The position numbers were made by a program, and so were the translations under genes. DNA of 64,000 bases from Nocardioides luteus (GTDB lineage: Bacteria; Actinomycetota; Actinomycetes; Propionibacteriales; Nocardioidaceae): NCBI RefSeq assembly GCF_014648595.1, contig NZ_BMRK01000009.1, forward strand, positions 62,001 through 126,000, written 5' to 3'. The notes beneath the pieces were generated by a model. The model made no database searches. It saw only the letters and a program-made list of their open reading frames with translations, and was not told where the DNA came from. This document shows, one piece after another, positions 9,050 through 16,875 of the stretch. The stretch's first letter is position 1, and every line of letters starts with the position of its first letter.

Positions 9050-9165
9050 ACTCGAACGACCTAAGTGACGTTTCGACCGATAGACGTCACCTCTCGACCA
9101 ACGCAGGTGCCATCTCGACCAACGCACGTGCCATCTCGAGCGACCGAAGTGCCGTTTCGGCGGGG
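9050..9165 (-). repeat. Inverted half of the 21-bp array
   Basis: Continuing in the same 21-base register, units start at 9050, 9071, 9092, 9113, 9134 and 9155. Typical units read TCTCGACCAACGCAGGTGCC. Their reverse complement aligns with the preceding array (GGCAcctGCGTtGGtCGAGA against GGCAgttGCGTcGGcCGAGA), so this block is the same family in opposite orientation, making a head-to-head array of about 16 units. Confidence 0.75.
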
Positions 9166-9240
9166 AAGACGGAGCACTGGCCGCCGGTGGCGGTGATCGA
9201 CCATCCGGCTCGAGGCGCTGGTCACCGCTTCGGTCGGCTA

Positions 9241-9431
9241 CGAGGCAGACGCGCCGACTCGACACCCCAGCGCGGGGCAGACGCGCCGACTCGACGCCCC
9301 AAAGCGAGGCAGACGCGCCGACTCAGCGTCCCAGCGCGAGACAGACGCGCCGACTCAGCGTCCCAGCGCGAGACAGACGCGCCGACTCGGCGTCTCAGAG
9401 CGGGGCAGATGCGCCGACTCGGCGAGTGGGG
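9241..9431 (+). repeat. Array of six 32-bp units
   Basis: The core CAGACGCGCCGACTC starts at 9246, 9278, 9310, 9342, 9374 and (as CAGATGC...) 9406, exactly 32 bases apart. The core overlaps a 13-base palindrome of the form CGCCGA-C-TCGGCG in the best units. The array ends at the stop codon of the minus-strand gene at 9432. The same family occurs at 22275-22456. The period is not a multiple of three, so it is not coding. Confidence 0.88.
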
Positions 9432-9707
9432 TCAGTCGGTGCGCGCGGGCGGTAGGTCGGTGAGCGCGGCGTCGGGGTGGGCCCGGACAGCGTCGAGGAG
9501 CTCGAGCCAGGCCTGGCCGATCTCGTCGACCCGGTCCTCGGCGGCGAGCCGGAAAGCCGCCGCACGCAACACGTCGACGCCCGCCTCCGGCACGCGCCCG
9601 GTGTCGCGCAGCGTGGTCAGCACCTCGTCGACGAGGTCGGCGGGCGCGCCCGTGTCGCCGGTCAGCGCCCACTCCACTTCGACCTGGGTGGCGACCGCGT
9701 CGTTCAC
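9432..9707 (-). CDS. Small hypothetical protein coupled to a GNAT gene
   Basis: A 91-residue acidic helical protein that I do not recognise. It has no membrane segment or signal peptide; helices such as DLVDEVLTTLRDTG and EDRVDEIGQAWLELLDAVRAH suggest a small soluble adaptor. Its ATG overlaps the stop of the GNAT gene by four bases, so the two are translationally coupled. Its stop codon is flanked directly by the 32-bp repeat array. Confidence 0.65.
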   Translation of the reverse strand: MNDAVATQVEVEWALTGDTGAPADLVDEVLTTLRDTGRVPEAGVDVLRAAAFRLAAEDRVDEIGQAWLELLDAVRAHPDAALTDLPPARTD

Positions 9708-10237
9708 AGCTTGATCCAGTAGCGCCGCATCATCCCGTAACCGTACTCCGACCCGTCGACGACGTCCTGCAGCTCGCCGCCCTGCGACTCGATGGTGCGC
9801 GCGGAGGCCAGGTTGGTGTCGTCACAGGTGATCAGCACCCGGTCGAGGCCGAGGGCGCGGGCCTCCTCGAGGACCAGCCCGAGGGCGCGGGTGGCGTGGC
9901 CCCGGCGTCGGGCCGAGGGGCGGATCGAGTAGCCGATGTGGCCGCCGACCTGCTCGAGGAAGTCGTTGAGCTCGTGGCGGAGCTGGATGAAGCCGACCAT
10001 CTCGGTGCCTTCGGTGATCCAGAAGGCAGAGCCGTGCACCCGCCCGTCCGGCGGCGGCATCGAGACGTCACGCTCCCGCGCGGTCTTGGCGACCACCCGC
10101 TCGCACGCCTCGCGGCTCACGTCGGCGGCCTCCTCGTCCGGGATCGCAGCGCCGTCCAGGTGAGCTCCACCGAAGTCGGCGACGCAGGCCGCCCAGGCTT
10201 CGTACAGATCGGTGGTGGGGACGGTGAGCGTGGTCAT
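9704..10237 (-). CDS. GNAT-family N-acetyltransferase
   Basis: A 177-residue acetyltransferase. It has the acetyl-CoA-binding loop RPSARRRGHATRAL (R/QxxGxG/A type), the preceding beta strand GHIGYSIRPS, and the C-terminal CDDTNLASARTIESQGG motif typical of the RimI/YjaB-like group. Substrate unknown. Coupled to the 91-residue gene downstream. The ATG at 10237 gives a full-length domain. Confidence 0.85.
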   Translation of the reverse strand: MTTLTVPTTDLYEAWAACVADFGGAHLDGAAIPDEEAADVSREACERVVAKTARERDVSMPPPDGRVHGSAFWITEGTEMVGFIQLRHELNDFLEQVGGHIGYSIRPSARRRGHATRALGLVLEEARALGLDRVLITCDDTNLASARTIESQGGELQDVVDGSEYGYGMMRRYWIKL

Positions 10238-10288
10238 GAGCCCAGAACATCAGGCCGTGACCATCGGAGCAACTGGTTATCGACCACC

Positions 10289-11365
10289 TCAGCCGTCGAT
10301 CACCACCGTGCCCTTCGCGCGCGAGACGCACAGGATCATGTGACCCTCGCGCTCGTAGTCGGCCAGCGCATGGTCACGGTGCTCGACCTCGCCCGCCAGC
10401 ACCGGCACCCGGCAGGTGCCGCAGAAGCCCTGCTGGCAGGAGTACGCCTGGGCAGGCCGCACCCGACGGACGGCGGTCAGCGCCGACTCGGTGGAGCCCA
10501 CCTCGACCTCGAGGCCGGACTCCTCGAGGCGTACCCGGAACGGGCTGCCACCGAGCACCGGCGGCGGCGAGAAGCGCTCGTAGTGCAGGGTGTCGATCCG
10601 TGGGGCCGGGATCTGCGCCCGGATCGCGTCGATCATCGGCATCGGCCCGCAGCAATAGAGCGCGGCGCCCTCCGGCGCCAGCGAGATGATCTTCTCGACA
10701 TCCGGGAGGCCCCTCTCGTCATCAGGCCATAGGTGGATCTCGTGGTCGCCGACGATCTCGGCGAGCTCGTCGAGGAACGGCATGGTGTCGCGCGAGCGCC
10801 CCGTGTAGACGAACTCGTACGGCACCCCGCGGCGCACCACGTCACGCAGCATCGGCAGGATCGGGGTGATCCCGATGCCGCCGGCGACGAAGAGGTAGCC
10901 GGCGGGCGAGTCGACGAACGGGAACGCGTTGCGCGGACCCTTCAGGACGAGCCGGTCTCCGACGCCGAGATGGTGGGCCTCGAACGATCCGCCGCCACCG
11001 CCCGCGGCCGGTTCGATCCGCCGCACGCTGATCCGGTAGCGGGAGAGGTCGTCGGGGTCGGAGTTGAGCGAGTACTGCCGCAGCCGGCCGCTGGGCAGCA
11101 CCACGTCGACATGCGCGCCCGGGTCCCAGGGCGGCAGGTCCACCCCGTCCTCGCTCTCGAACCAGATCGCCCTGACGTCGACGCCCTCCTCGTCGACCCG
11201 GCTGACACGCACGCGCAGATCCCGGTCGATCCGGCCCAGCGGCTTGCGCCGGCGCCAGGAGCGGTAGGCGGCCTTGGTCCAGTAGCCGCCGACGATCGTC
11301 TCGAAGCTCCGGTAGAGCTTCGAGTCGGGGATGTCCGGGACCGCGTAGCGGGCCGCCCGACTCAC
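10289..11365 (-). CDS. Flavin/2Fe-2S oxidoreductase (phthalate-dioxygenase-reductase type)
   Basis: A 358-residue reductase. The order is an N-terminal extension, an FMN/FAD-binding barrel with RQYSLNS (residues 96-102), an NAD-binding domain with AGGIGITPILPML (161-173) and YCCGPMPM (237-244), then a plant-type ferredoxin domain with Cys310, Cys315, Cys318 and Cys346. Such proteins pass electrons from NAD(P)H to oxygenases. The GTG start at 11365 overlaps the stop of the upstream di-iron gene by four bases. It is the last gene of a three-gene operon and the natural electron donor for the di-iron protein, which is an inference. Confidence 0.93.
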   Translation of the reverse strand: MSRAARYAVPDIPDSKLYRSFETIVGGYWTKAAYRSWRRRKPLGRIDRDLRVRVSRVDEEGVDVRAIWFESEDGVDLPPWDPGAHVDVVLPSGRLRQYSLNSDPDDLSRYRISVRRIEPAAGGGGGSFEAHHLGVGDRLVLKGPRNAFPFVDSPAGYLFVAGGIGITPILPMLRDVVRRGVPYEFVYTGRSRDTMPFLDELAEIVGDHEIHLWPDDERGLPDVEKIISLAPEGAALYCCGPMPMIDAIRAQIPAPRIDTLHYERFSPPPVLGGSPFRVRLEESGLEVEVGSTESALTAVRRVRPAQAYSCQQGFCGTCRVPVLAGEVEHRDHALADYEREGHMILCVSRAKGTVVIDG

Positions 11366-12309
11366 TGCGCCTCCGCGAGGGCGTCCGCCCGCAGTGCCGC
11401 GGGCGACTTCGCCAGATAGCTCACCGCCTGGGCGGTCGAGCCCTCCTTGGCCGGGTCGTAGCCGGGCAGGAAGTACTTCCAGGTCGCCCACCCGATGCGT
11501 ACCGCCCCGGGCACGAGGCCACGCCGCTCGGCGTCGAGCAGCTTCAGGAACCCGGGCCGCGGCCGCTGCTCCGGGTCGGGTTCCGTCGGGTCGTTGGCCA
11601 TCAGGTAGCCGACCCCGCGCCACCACAGCACGAGGAGCGCGCTGCCGCCGAGGAGATAGGTGCGTACGCGGCGGAGGTAGCGGCCGTCGACGTGCTGGAA
11701 GACGTCGTAGGCGACGTTGCGGTGCTCGACCTCCTCGGCGCCGTGCCAGCGCAGCAGGTCGAGCATCGTCTCGTCGGCACCGGCGGCGTCGAGCTCGGGC
11801 GAGTTGAGCACCCAGTTGCCGAGCACGGCGGTGAGGTGCTCGAGGCCGGCGATGATCGCGGCGCGCTCGATCAGCCACTCCTCCTTGGCCCGGCCGGTGA
11901 GGTCACGGTCGCCGAGGATCTTGCGGAACAGCGCCTCGATCTCGGCGGTGAACGGGCGGACGTCGAGACCGTTCGAGGTGAAGTAGTCCTGCACCTCCTG
12001 GTGGGCCGCGGCGTGCACGCCCTCCTGCCCGATGAAGCCGATCACGTCCTCGCGCAGCTGGTCGTCCTCGATCAGCGGCAGGATCTCGGAGAAGACCTTC
12101 ACGAACCACCGCTCCCCCTCGGGCAGCAGCAGGTGCAGCACGCTGACGTAGTGGGAGGCGAAGACCTCGCCCGGGATCCACACCAGCGGCAGCCGGCTCC
12201 AGTCGAACTTCACGTTGCGCGGGTGCAGAGCCACCTTGGCCGGCTCGTGCCCGCGACTGCTCTTCGCGCGTGGCCTGATCGGGATGCTCGGGATGCTCGG
12301 CTTGATCAT
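11362..12309 (-). CDS. Ferritin-like di-iron protein (PF10118 'metal-dependent hydrolase' family)
   Basis: A 315-residue protein of the family usually named predicted metal-dependent hydrolase. The sequence carries the four-helix di-iron pattern Glu, ExxH, Glu, ExxH: LPEGERWF (Glu64 or Glu66), GQEGVH (Glu96, His99), AGLEHL (Glu157) and AEEVEHR (Glu193, His196). A hydrophobic segment near 215-232 may contact membrane. Flanked by a 2Fe-2S reductase and an epoxide-hydrolase-like gene with four-base overlaps on both sides, it is more plausibly an oxygenase or desaturase-like enzyme than a hydrolase. Substrate unknown. Confidence 0.82.
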   Translation of the reverse strand: MIKPSIPSIPIRPRAKSSRGHEPAKVALHPRNVKFDWSRLPLVWIPGEVFASHYVSVLHLLLPEGERWFVKVFSEILPLIEDDQLREDVIGFIGQEGVHAAAHQEVQDYFTSNGLDVRPFTAEIEALFRKILGDRDLTGRAKEEWLIERAAIIAGLEHLTAVLGNWVLNSPELDAAGADETMLDLLRWHGAEEVEHRNVAYDVFQHVDGRYLRRVRTYLLGGSALLVLWWRGVGYLMANDPTEPDPEQRPRPGFLKLLDAERRGLVPGAVRIGWATWKYFLPGYDPAKEGSTAQAVSYLAKSPAALRADALAEAQ

Positions 12310-13145
12310 CGCGACCCCTCCTTCTCGATGAAGGCCGCGATCTCGCCCGCGACCAGCTCCGGCTCCTCGGCGACCACCCAGTGGCCCCCGTCGATGACCT
12401 GGGTGACCAGCGAGGATGCGTACGCCCGGGGTGCCTCGGTCTGCAGCGGCACCGTCACGTAGACGTCGCCGCGCGGCGCCAGCACCAGCACCGGCACGTC
12501 GGTCGGCCGTGGGCTCGGGCTGATGACCTTGCCGATGAAGTTGGCCCGGTAGAGCTCCACCCCGTTGACCTGGTCCTTCGTCGGCCGCGGCCCGCCGCCG
12601 ACGAACCGCGCGAGCAGCCCGGACCGCACCATCGCCTCCGGCAGCAGCGGCAGCTGGAAGGCGAAGACGTACCAGGAGTGCGCCAGCTGCCGCAGCGAGC
12701 TCCCCAGGTGAGCCCGCTCACGCAACCACGTCGTCGCCATCCCGAGGTCGGGCCCCGAGATCGAGACGTACGTCGCGATCCGACTGCCCAGGGCCGGGTC
12801 GGTCACCGACTCCCAGGTCTGGATGGAGCCCCAGTCGTGCGCGGCGACGTGCACCGGCGCATCGGGCGAGACGGCATCGATGACCGCCCGGAAGTCGGCG
12901 GAGAGCTGCGGCAGCCGGTAGCCGGCGGTCGAGTCGGGCACTCCCGACTCCCCGATCCCGCGTACGTCGTAGGCGACGACATGGAACCGCTCGGCGAGCA
13001 CCGCCGCGACGCCGTCCCACACCGTGTGGTTGTCGGGGTAACCGTGGACGAGCACCACGGTCTCGGCCTCCGCCGGCCCCTGCTCGTGGACCGCGATCTG
13101 CAGCCCGTCACTGGCCTCGACCAGTCGTGTCGTCACCTCGGTCAC
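12306..13145 (-). CDS. Alpha/beta hydrolase, epoxide-hydrolase-like
   Basis: A 279-residue alpha/beta hydrolase. The oxyanion motif HGYPDNHTVWDGV is near residue 34, the nucleophile elbow is AAHDWGS with Asp rather than Ser, and the catalytic His is in DGGHWVVAEEPE. An Asp nucleophile in HDWGS marks epoxide hydrolases and haloalkane dehalogenases. The GTG start at 13145 has a GGAGGA ribosome-binding site. First gene of the operon; the stop overlaps the next start. Which substrate it opens is unknown. Confidence 0.88.
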   Translation of the reverse strand: MTEVTTRLVEASDGLQIAVHEQGPAEAETVVLVHGYPDNHTVWDGVAAVLAERFHVVAYDVRGIGESGVPDSTAGYRLPQLSADFRAVIDAVSPDAPVHVAAHDWGSIQTWESVTDPALGSRIATYVSISGPDLGMATTWLRERAHLGSSLRQLAHSWYVFAFQLPLLPEAMVRSGLLARFVGGGPRPTKDQVNGVELYRANFIGKVISPSPRPTDVPVLVLAPRGDVYVTVPLQTEAPRAYASSLVTQVIDGGHWVVAEEPELVAGEIAAFIEKEGSR

Positions 13146-13164
13146 GCGTCCTCCTCCGGTCGCC

Positions 13165-13194
13165 GGTGTCTCGTGCCAAGATTAATGAGACACC
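13165..13194. promoter_or_regulatory. Inverted repeat upstream of the di-iron operon
   Basis: Perfect 8-bp arms GGTGTCTC (13165-13172) and GAGACACC (13187-13194) are separated by 14 AT-rich bases. This lies 20 bases upstream of the first start codon of the operon and resembles a repressor site. No regulator gene is adjacent. Confidence 0.6.
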
Positions 13195-13250
13195 GTGTCC
13201 GCGAACAATAGCAAGCACCGATCTCGGCGCGCGGGAGGCGAAATGAGATC

Positions 13251-13280
13251 GACCCGCCGCAGACCGGTCTGCGGCGGGTC
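13251..13280. terminator. Terminator hairpin after ndh
   Basis: A perfect 30-bp palindrome, arms GACCCGCCGCAGACC and GGTCTGCGGCGGGTC, without a U-tract, placed 35 bases beyond the ndh stop on the minus strand. Confidence 0.6.
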
Positions 13281-13314
13281 GGATCGTCGGGCGCGGTGCG
13301 CCGGCTCTGTTCGG

Positions 13315-14754
13315 CTAGGAGCTGCGGGAGTCGGCCAGGCGCGACTCCTCGGCGGCGTGCTCCTCGAGCTCCTTGCGGCGGGCCTCCACCTGGGCGGCGA
13401 CCTCGGCCGGGTCGTCGATCAGCGCGGCCATGCCACCCGGAACGCGTTCGAGCGCCTCGCGGGCGAAGATCTGCTGCATGGTGGTGGTGCGCTCGGAGCG
13501 GTCGCGACCGATGAACGACATCATCCAGTGCAGGGTCGCGGTGAGCCGGTTGCGGAAGCCGGTCAGGTAGGCGAGGTGGACCAGCAGCCAGCCGAACCAG
13601 GCGAGCACGCCGGACAGCTTGAACCGACCCATCGTGAGCACGGCGTTGAAGCGGCTGATGGTGGCCATCGAACCCTTGTCGAAGTACTTGAAGTCACCCG
13701 GCTCCGGCTTCGACCTGAGCCGGTTCTTGATCGTCTTCGCCGCGTGCTTACCGCCCTGGATCGCGACCTGCGCGACACCAGGAAGGTGGTCGAGGTTGAT
13801 CATGTCGCCGACCACGAAGATCTCGGGGTGACCCGGCAGGGTCAGGTCGCGGTTGACCGCGATCCGGCCGGCCCGGTCGAGCTCGGCGCCGGTCTGCTCC
13901 GAGAGCGTCTTGCCGAGCGAGGAGGCCTGCACACCGGCGGCCCAGATCTTTGCGATCGAGCCGATCCGCTGGGTGCTGCCGTCCTTGAACTTCATCTCGA
14001 TGCCGAACTCGTCGACGTGGGTGACCATGGCGCCGAGGATGACCTCGACACCGGCCTTCTCCAGCGCCTTCTCGGCCTTGGCGCCGAGCTTCTCACCGAA
14101 CGGCGGGAGCACCTGCGGCGCGGCGTCGACCAGGACCACCCGGGCCTTCTCGGACTGGATGTGGGTGAAGTCCTTCTTCAGCACCCGGCGGGACAGCTCG
14201 GCGATCTGGCCGGCCATCTCCACACCGGTCGGGCCGGCCCCCACGACCACGAAGGTCAGCAGGTCACCGATCGGCTCACCGCGCGAGGCGGTCAGCTCGG
14301 CGATCTCGAAGGCGCCGAAGATGCGGCCGCGCAGCTCGAGGGCGTCGTCGATCGACTTCATGCCGGGCGCGAACTCGGCGAAGTGGTCGTTGCCGAAGTA
14401 GGACTGGCCGGCGCCGGCAGCGACGATCAGGGAGTCGTAGGGAACGTCGATCTGCTGGTTGAGCACACCGGCGGAGACGGTCTTGGCCTCGGTGTCGATG
14501 TCGGTGACCTCGCCGAGCAGGACCCTGGCGTTCTTCTGCCGGTGCAGGATGTCGCGGGTCGGCGGGGCGATCTCGCCCTGGGAGAGGATCCCGGTCGCCA
14601 CCTGGTAGAGCAGTGGCTGGAAGAGGTGATGCGTCGTCTTCGCGATCAAGGTCACCTCGACGTCGTCACGGCCCTTGAACTCCTTCGCAGAGAAGAGCCC
14701 TCCGAAGCCGGAACCGATGATGACGACCCGGTGCTTCGCCTGGTCCGCTGACAT
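13315..14754 (-). CDS. ndh: Type II NADH dehydrogenase
   Basis: A 479-residue single-subunit NADH:quinone oxidoreductase of the respiratory chain. It has the FAD-binding RVVIIGSGFGGLFSAKEF at the N-terminus, a second dinucleotide motif FVVVGAGPTGVEMAGQIAEL for NADH near residue 190, the FAD site FVVGDMINL, and the C-terminal amphipathic region ending FRNRLTATLHWMMSF that anchors the protein to the membrane. Length fits mycobacterial Ndh. The ATG at 14754 has a GGAGGG site six bases upstream. Monocistronic. Confidence 0.95.
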   Translation of the reverse strand: MSADQAKHRVVIIGSGFGGLFSAKEFKGRDDVEVTLIAKTTHHLFQPLLYQVATGILSQGEIAPPTRDILHRQKNARVLLGEVTDIDTEAKTVSAGVLNQQIDVPYDSLIVAAGAGQSYFGNDHFAEFAPGMKSIDDALELRGRIFGAFEIAELTASRGEPIGDLLTFVVVGAGPTGVEMAGQIAELSRRVLKKDFTHIQSEKARVVLVDAAPQVLPPFGEKLGAKAEKALEKAGVEVILGAMVTHVDEFGIEMKFKDGSTQRIGSIAKIWAAGVQASSLGKTLSEQTGAELDRAGRIAVNRDLTLPGHPEIFVVGDMINLDHLPGVAQVAIQGGKHAAKTIKNRLRSKPEPGDFKYFDKGSMATISRFNAVLTMGRFKLSGVLAWFGWLLVHLAYLTGFRNRLTATLHWMMSFIGRDRSERTTTMQQIFAREALERVPGGMAALIDDPAEVAAQVEARRKELEEHAAEESRLADSRSS

Positions 14755-15069
14755 TGCTAACCCTCCGCTATCTCGACAAGAGACGTTTTGAACGTTCCAC
14801 CCTTATTCTGAACCATTCCGGGGGATCTGTTCATTCCTGGGTGCGCCTACTTCGTCACAGTTGCCTGATAGCCGCTGTGCATGCGTTTTCGCCGCGTGTC
14901 CGTCGTCGGCTCGAAACGCGTTCACCGTAATCTCTGAGGGTGACCGGGACCTTGTGCCCTAGTGGTCCGGGGCAGATATCGGACACCTTCAAGTGCGGAA
15001 AATTCTTGCAACGAACAGCACACAACGCAATCGTGTGTACCCCGAGCCGCGAGATCGGAGGAGGAGACC
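14755..15069. other. Divergent intergenic region between ndh and the RsbW-like gene
   Basis: This 315-base stretch holds promoters for two divergent genes but no credible gene. Visible items are the palindrome GAACGTTC (14790-14797) in the ndh leader and a GGAGGAGGAG ribosome-binding site just before 15070. I could not identify a convincing -35/-10 pair. Confidence 0.5.
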
Positions 15070-16014
15070 ATGCCGTTGAACCGGCCAGCTCTCCTGCTTC
15101 GCACCGGCTCTCGTGCCGTCCAGGACGCTCGCGCCTGGGTCCGCTCGGTGTGCACGGAGATCGACCGCACGGACCTGGTCGACTGCGCTGAGTACGGCGT
15201 CTCCGAGCTGGTCTCCAACGCCCTCTTCCACGGCGCCGCACCAGTCACGATCCGGCTGCGCGGCACCGTCGACCACCCCCGCGTCGAGGTCCGGGACGCC
15301 TCCACCGAGCCGCCGCTGCTTCCCGTGCCCCTCGCTCTCGACGACGAGGACGAGGTCCTGCTCACGGTCGGCCGCGGGCTCTCGATCGTGGCCAGCGTCT
15401 CCGACGCCTGGGGCGCCGACATCGACAGCGCCGGCAAGACGGTCTGGTTCACCCCGGCGGCCGAGATCGACGAGGGCGACGGGGTCGAGGGCGTGATCAC
15501 CGGGCCCTCCGGCGCCCCGCCGAAGCCCGAGCGGCTCGGCACCGAGACCGTCGAGGTGAGCATCCTCGGCGTGCCCCTCTCGCTCTACCGCGGCTTCCAG
15601 CACCACTTCCGCGAGCTGCGCCGCGAGGTACGCCTCCTCTCGCTCGCCCACGCCAACGACTACCCCCTCGCAGCCAGCCTCTCGTCCCTCTTCAGCACCC
15701 TCGAGCGCCAGCTGCTCGACGGTCTGGGCCATGGCCAGCTCTCCGGGGTGATCGGCCCGGGCGAGGGTCGTGAGCGGGAGACCGCCGACCTGCACGTACG
15801 CATGCCGCGGGCCGCCGCCGAGACCATGCGCCGCTTCCTCGACATGCTCGACCTCATCGACGAGTTCTGCCGCCAGGAGCGCCTGCTCGTGCTGGCCCGC
15901 TCCCCCGAGCAGGTCACCTTCCAGCGCTGGTTCCTCGGCGAATACCTCACCCAGGCCGCCGGCGGCCGCCCCACCCGCTGGACCGGCACCCAGATGACCG
16001 GCAACGCCTCCTAG
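15070..16014 (+). CDS. RsbW-like ATP-binding regulatory protein
   Basis: A 314-residue protein. Residues 1-140 form a GHKL ATPase of the anti-sigma-factor class: LVDCAEYGVSELVSNALFHG is the N box and VGRGLSIVASVSDAWG the G box. The C-terminal half is all-helical (LYRGFQHHFRELRREVRLLSLAH, FLDMLDLIDEFCRQERLL) and conserved in similar actinobacterial proteins but unnamed. The start at 15070 was chosen for its strong GGAGGAGG site. It may be a kinase or anti-sigma factor in a partner-switching pathway; no sigma factor or antagonist is adjacent. Confidence 0.8.
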   Translation: MPLNRPALLLRTGSRAVQDARAWVRSVCTEIDRTDLVDCAEYGVSELVSNALFHGAAPVTIRLRGTVDHPRVEVRDASTEPPLLPVPLALDDEDEVLLTVGRGLSIVASVSDAWGADIDSAGKTVWFTPAAEIDEGDGVEGVITGPSGAPPKPERLGTETVEVSILGVPLSLYRGFQHHFRELRREVRLLSLAHANDYPLAASLSSLFSTLERQLLDGLGHGQLSGVIGPGEGRERETADLHVRMPRAAAETMRRFLDMLDLIDEFCRQERLLVLARSPEQVTFQRWFLGEYLTQAAGGRPTRWTGTQMTGNAS

Positions 16015-16020
16015 AACCCG

Positions 16021-16026
16021 TACGCT
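16021..16026 (+). promoter_or_regulatory. -10 box for the crcB pair (leaderless)
   Basis: TACGCT ends six bases before the GTG at 16033. It would allow transcription of the crcB pair independent of the upstream gene. No fluoride-riboswitch fold fits in the 18-base gap. Confidence 0.4.
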
Positions 16027-16032
16027 GACGGC

Positions 16033-16500
16033 GTGCTGCGTGAGCATGGCGACCTGCTCGCTCCCATCGCCGCCGGCGGAGCGCTAGGATCGCTCGCCCG
16101 CTGGGGCCTCGCCGTCGCCCTGCCCACCGGGGACGGAGCGGGCCTGCCGTGGGCGACGCTGATCGCCAACGTCTCCGGCTCGCTGCTCCTGGGCCTGCTG
16201 ATGGCATTCGTTCTCGGCCCGTGGTCCCGCACCCGCTACCTGCGCCCGTTCCTCGGCGTCGGCGTGCTCGGCGGCTACACCACCTTCTCGACCTACGAGC
16301 TGGAGACGTACGTCCTGGGCGGAGACGCACCCGCGCTCGCGCTGCTCTACCTCTTCGTCTCGATGGTCGCCGGGATCGGCGCCGCCTGGCTCGGTCTGAC
16401 CATCGGCCGGGTGGTCGTGCTCGACAGCGGGCGCGAGGTGGTCGTCGGCGGCGTCGATCCGGATCTCGACCCCGACCCCGGCCGCGAGGAGGACCGATGA
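16033..16500 (+). CDS. crcB: Fluoride channel CrcB/Fluc, first subunit
   Basis: A 155-residue four-helix membrane protein of the Fluc/CrcB family, which exports fluoride as a dual-topology dimer. Family marks are GGALGSLARWGLA at the N-terminus, LIANVSGSLLLGLLM and GVGVLGGYTTFSTYELE, the last holding the conserved Phe/Thr/Ser pore region. It has an acidic C-terminal tail. The GTG at 16033 is used; its stop overlaps the second crcB by four bases, so the two probably form a heterodimer. Confidence 0.92.
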   Translation: MLREHGDLLAPIAAGGALGSLARWGLAVALPTGDGAGLPWATLIANVSGSLLLGLLMAFVLGPWSRTRYLRPFLGVGVLGGYTTFSTYELETYVLGGDAPALALLYLFVSMVAGIGAAWLGLTIGRVVVLDSGREVVVGGVDPDLDPDPGREEDR

Positions 16501-16865
16501 CCGCGCTGCTCGTCGTGCTCGGCGGAGCGATCGGCGCACCGGCCCGCTACCTGACCGACCTCTACGTCCGGGAGCGGTGGGGCGGCGCGTTCCCGTGGGG
16601 GACGATGGTGGTCAACGTCATCGGCTCGTTCGTGCTCGGCGTGCTGGCCGGGGCGGCCGCAGGCGGCGTACTGCCTGAATGGATGCTGCCGCTGGCCGGC
16701 ACCGGTTTCTGCGGAGCGCTGACGACCTTCTCGACGTTCTCCTACGAGACCGTCCGGCTGGCCGAGGACGGGCGGTGGCACGCGGCTGCGCTCAACGTGA
16801 TCGGCTCGCTCGCCGTCGGGTTCGCCGCCGTCGGTCTGGGCTGGCTGATCGGCTCAGCGCTCTAG
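16497..16865 (+). CDS. crcB: Fluoride channel CrcB/Fluc, second subunit
   Basis: A 122-residue CrcB paralogue with GGAIGAPARYLTDLYV, MVVNVIGSFVLGVLAG and GFCGALTTFSTFSYETV. Tandem crcB genes encode oppositely oriented partners of a heterodimeric channel in Gram-positive bacteria. Start ATG at 16497 overlaps the previous stop. It ends ten bases before the stop of a convergent gene. Confidence 0.92.
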   Translation: MTALLVVLGGAIGAPARYLTDLYVRERWGGAFPWGTMVVNVIGSFVLGVLAGAAAGGVLPEWMLPLAGTGFCGALTTFSTFSYETVRLAEDGRWHAAALNVIGSLAVGFAAVGLGWLIGSAL

Positions 16866-16875
16866 GCCGGCCTGT

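Noticed and set aside
8829-9068. Possible peptide of AETAVAS heptad repeats read through the 21-bp array
   Set aside because: The frame has no ribosome-binding site, all frames stay open because the period is a multiple of three, and the inverted half of the array breaks the pattern. A repeat array explains it better.
9241-9431. CRISPR array
   Set aside because: The 32-base unit is itself the repeat, with no unique spacers between copies, no cas genes, and a second copy of the family in inverted layout.
14790-14797. SOS box (GAACGTTC) before ndh
   Set aside because: The match to the actinobacterial LexA consensus is only the short palindrome and ndh is not an expected SOS gene.
16015-16032. 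Fluoride riboswitch ahead of crcB
   Set aside because: The gap is only 18 bases and no crcB-type RNA fold was seen near it.
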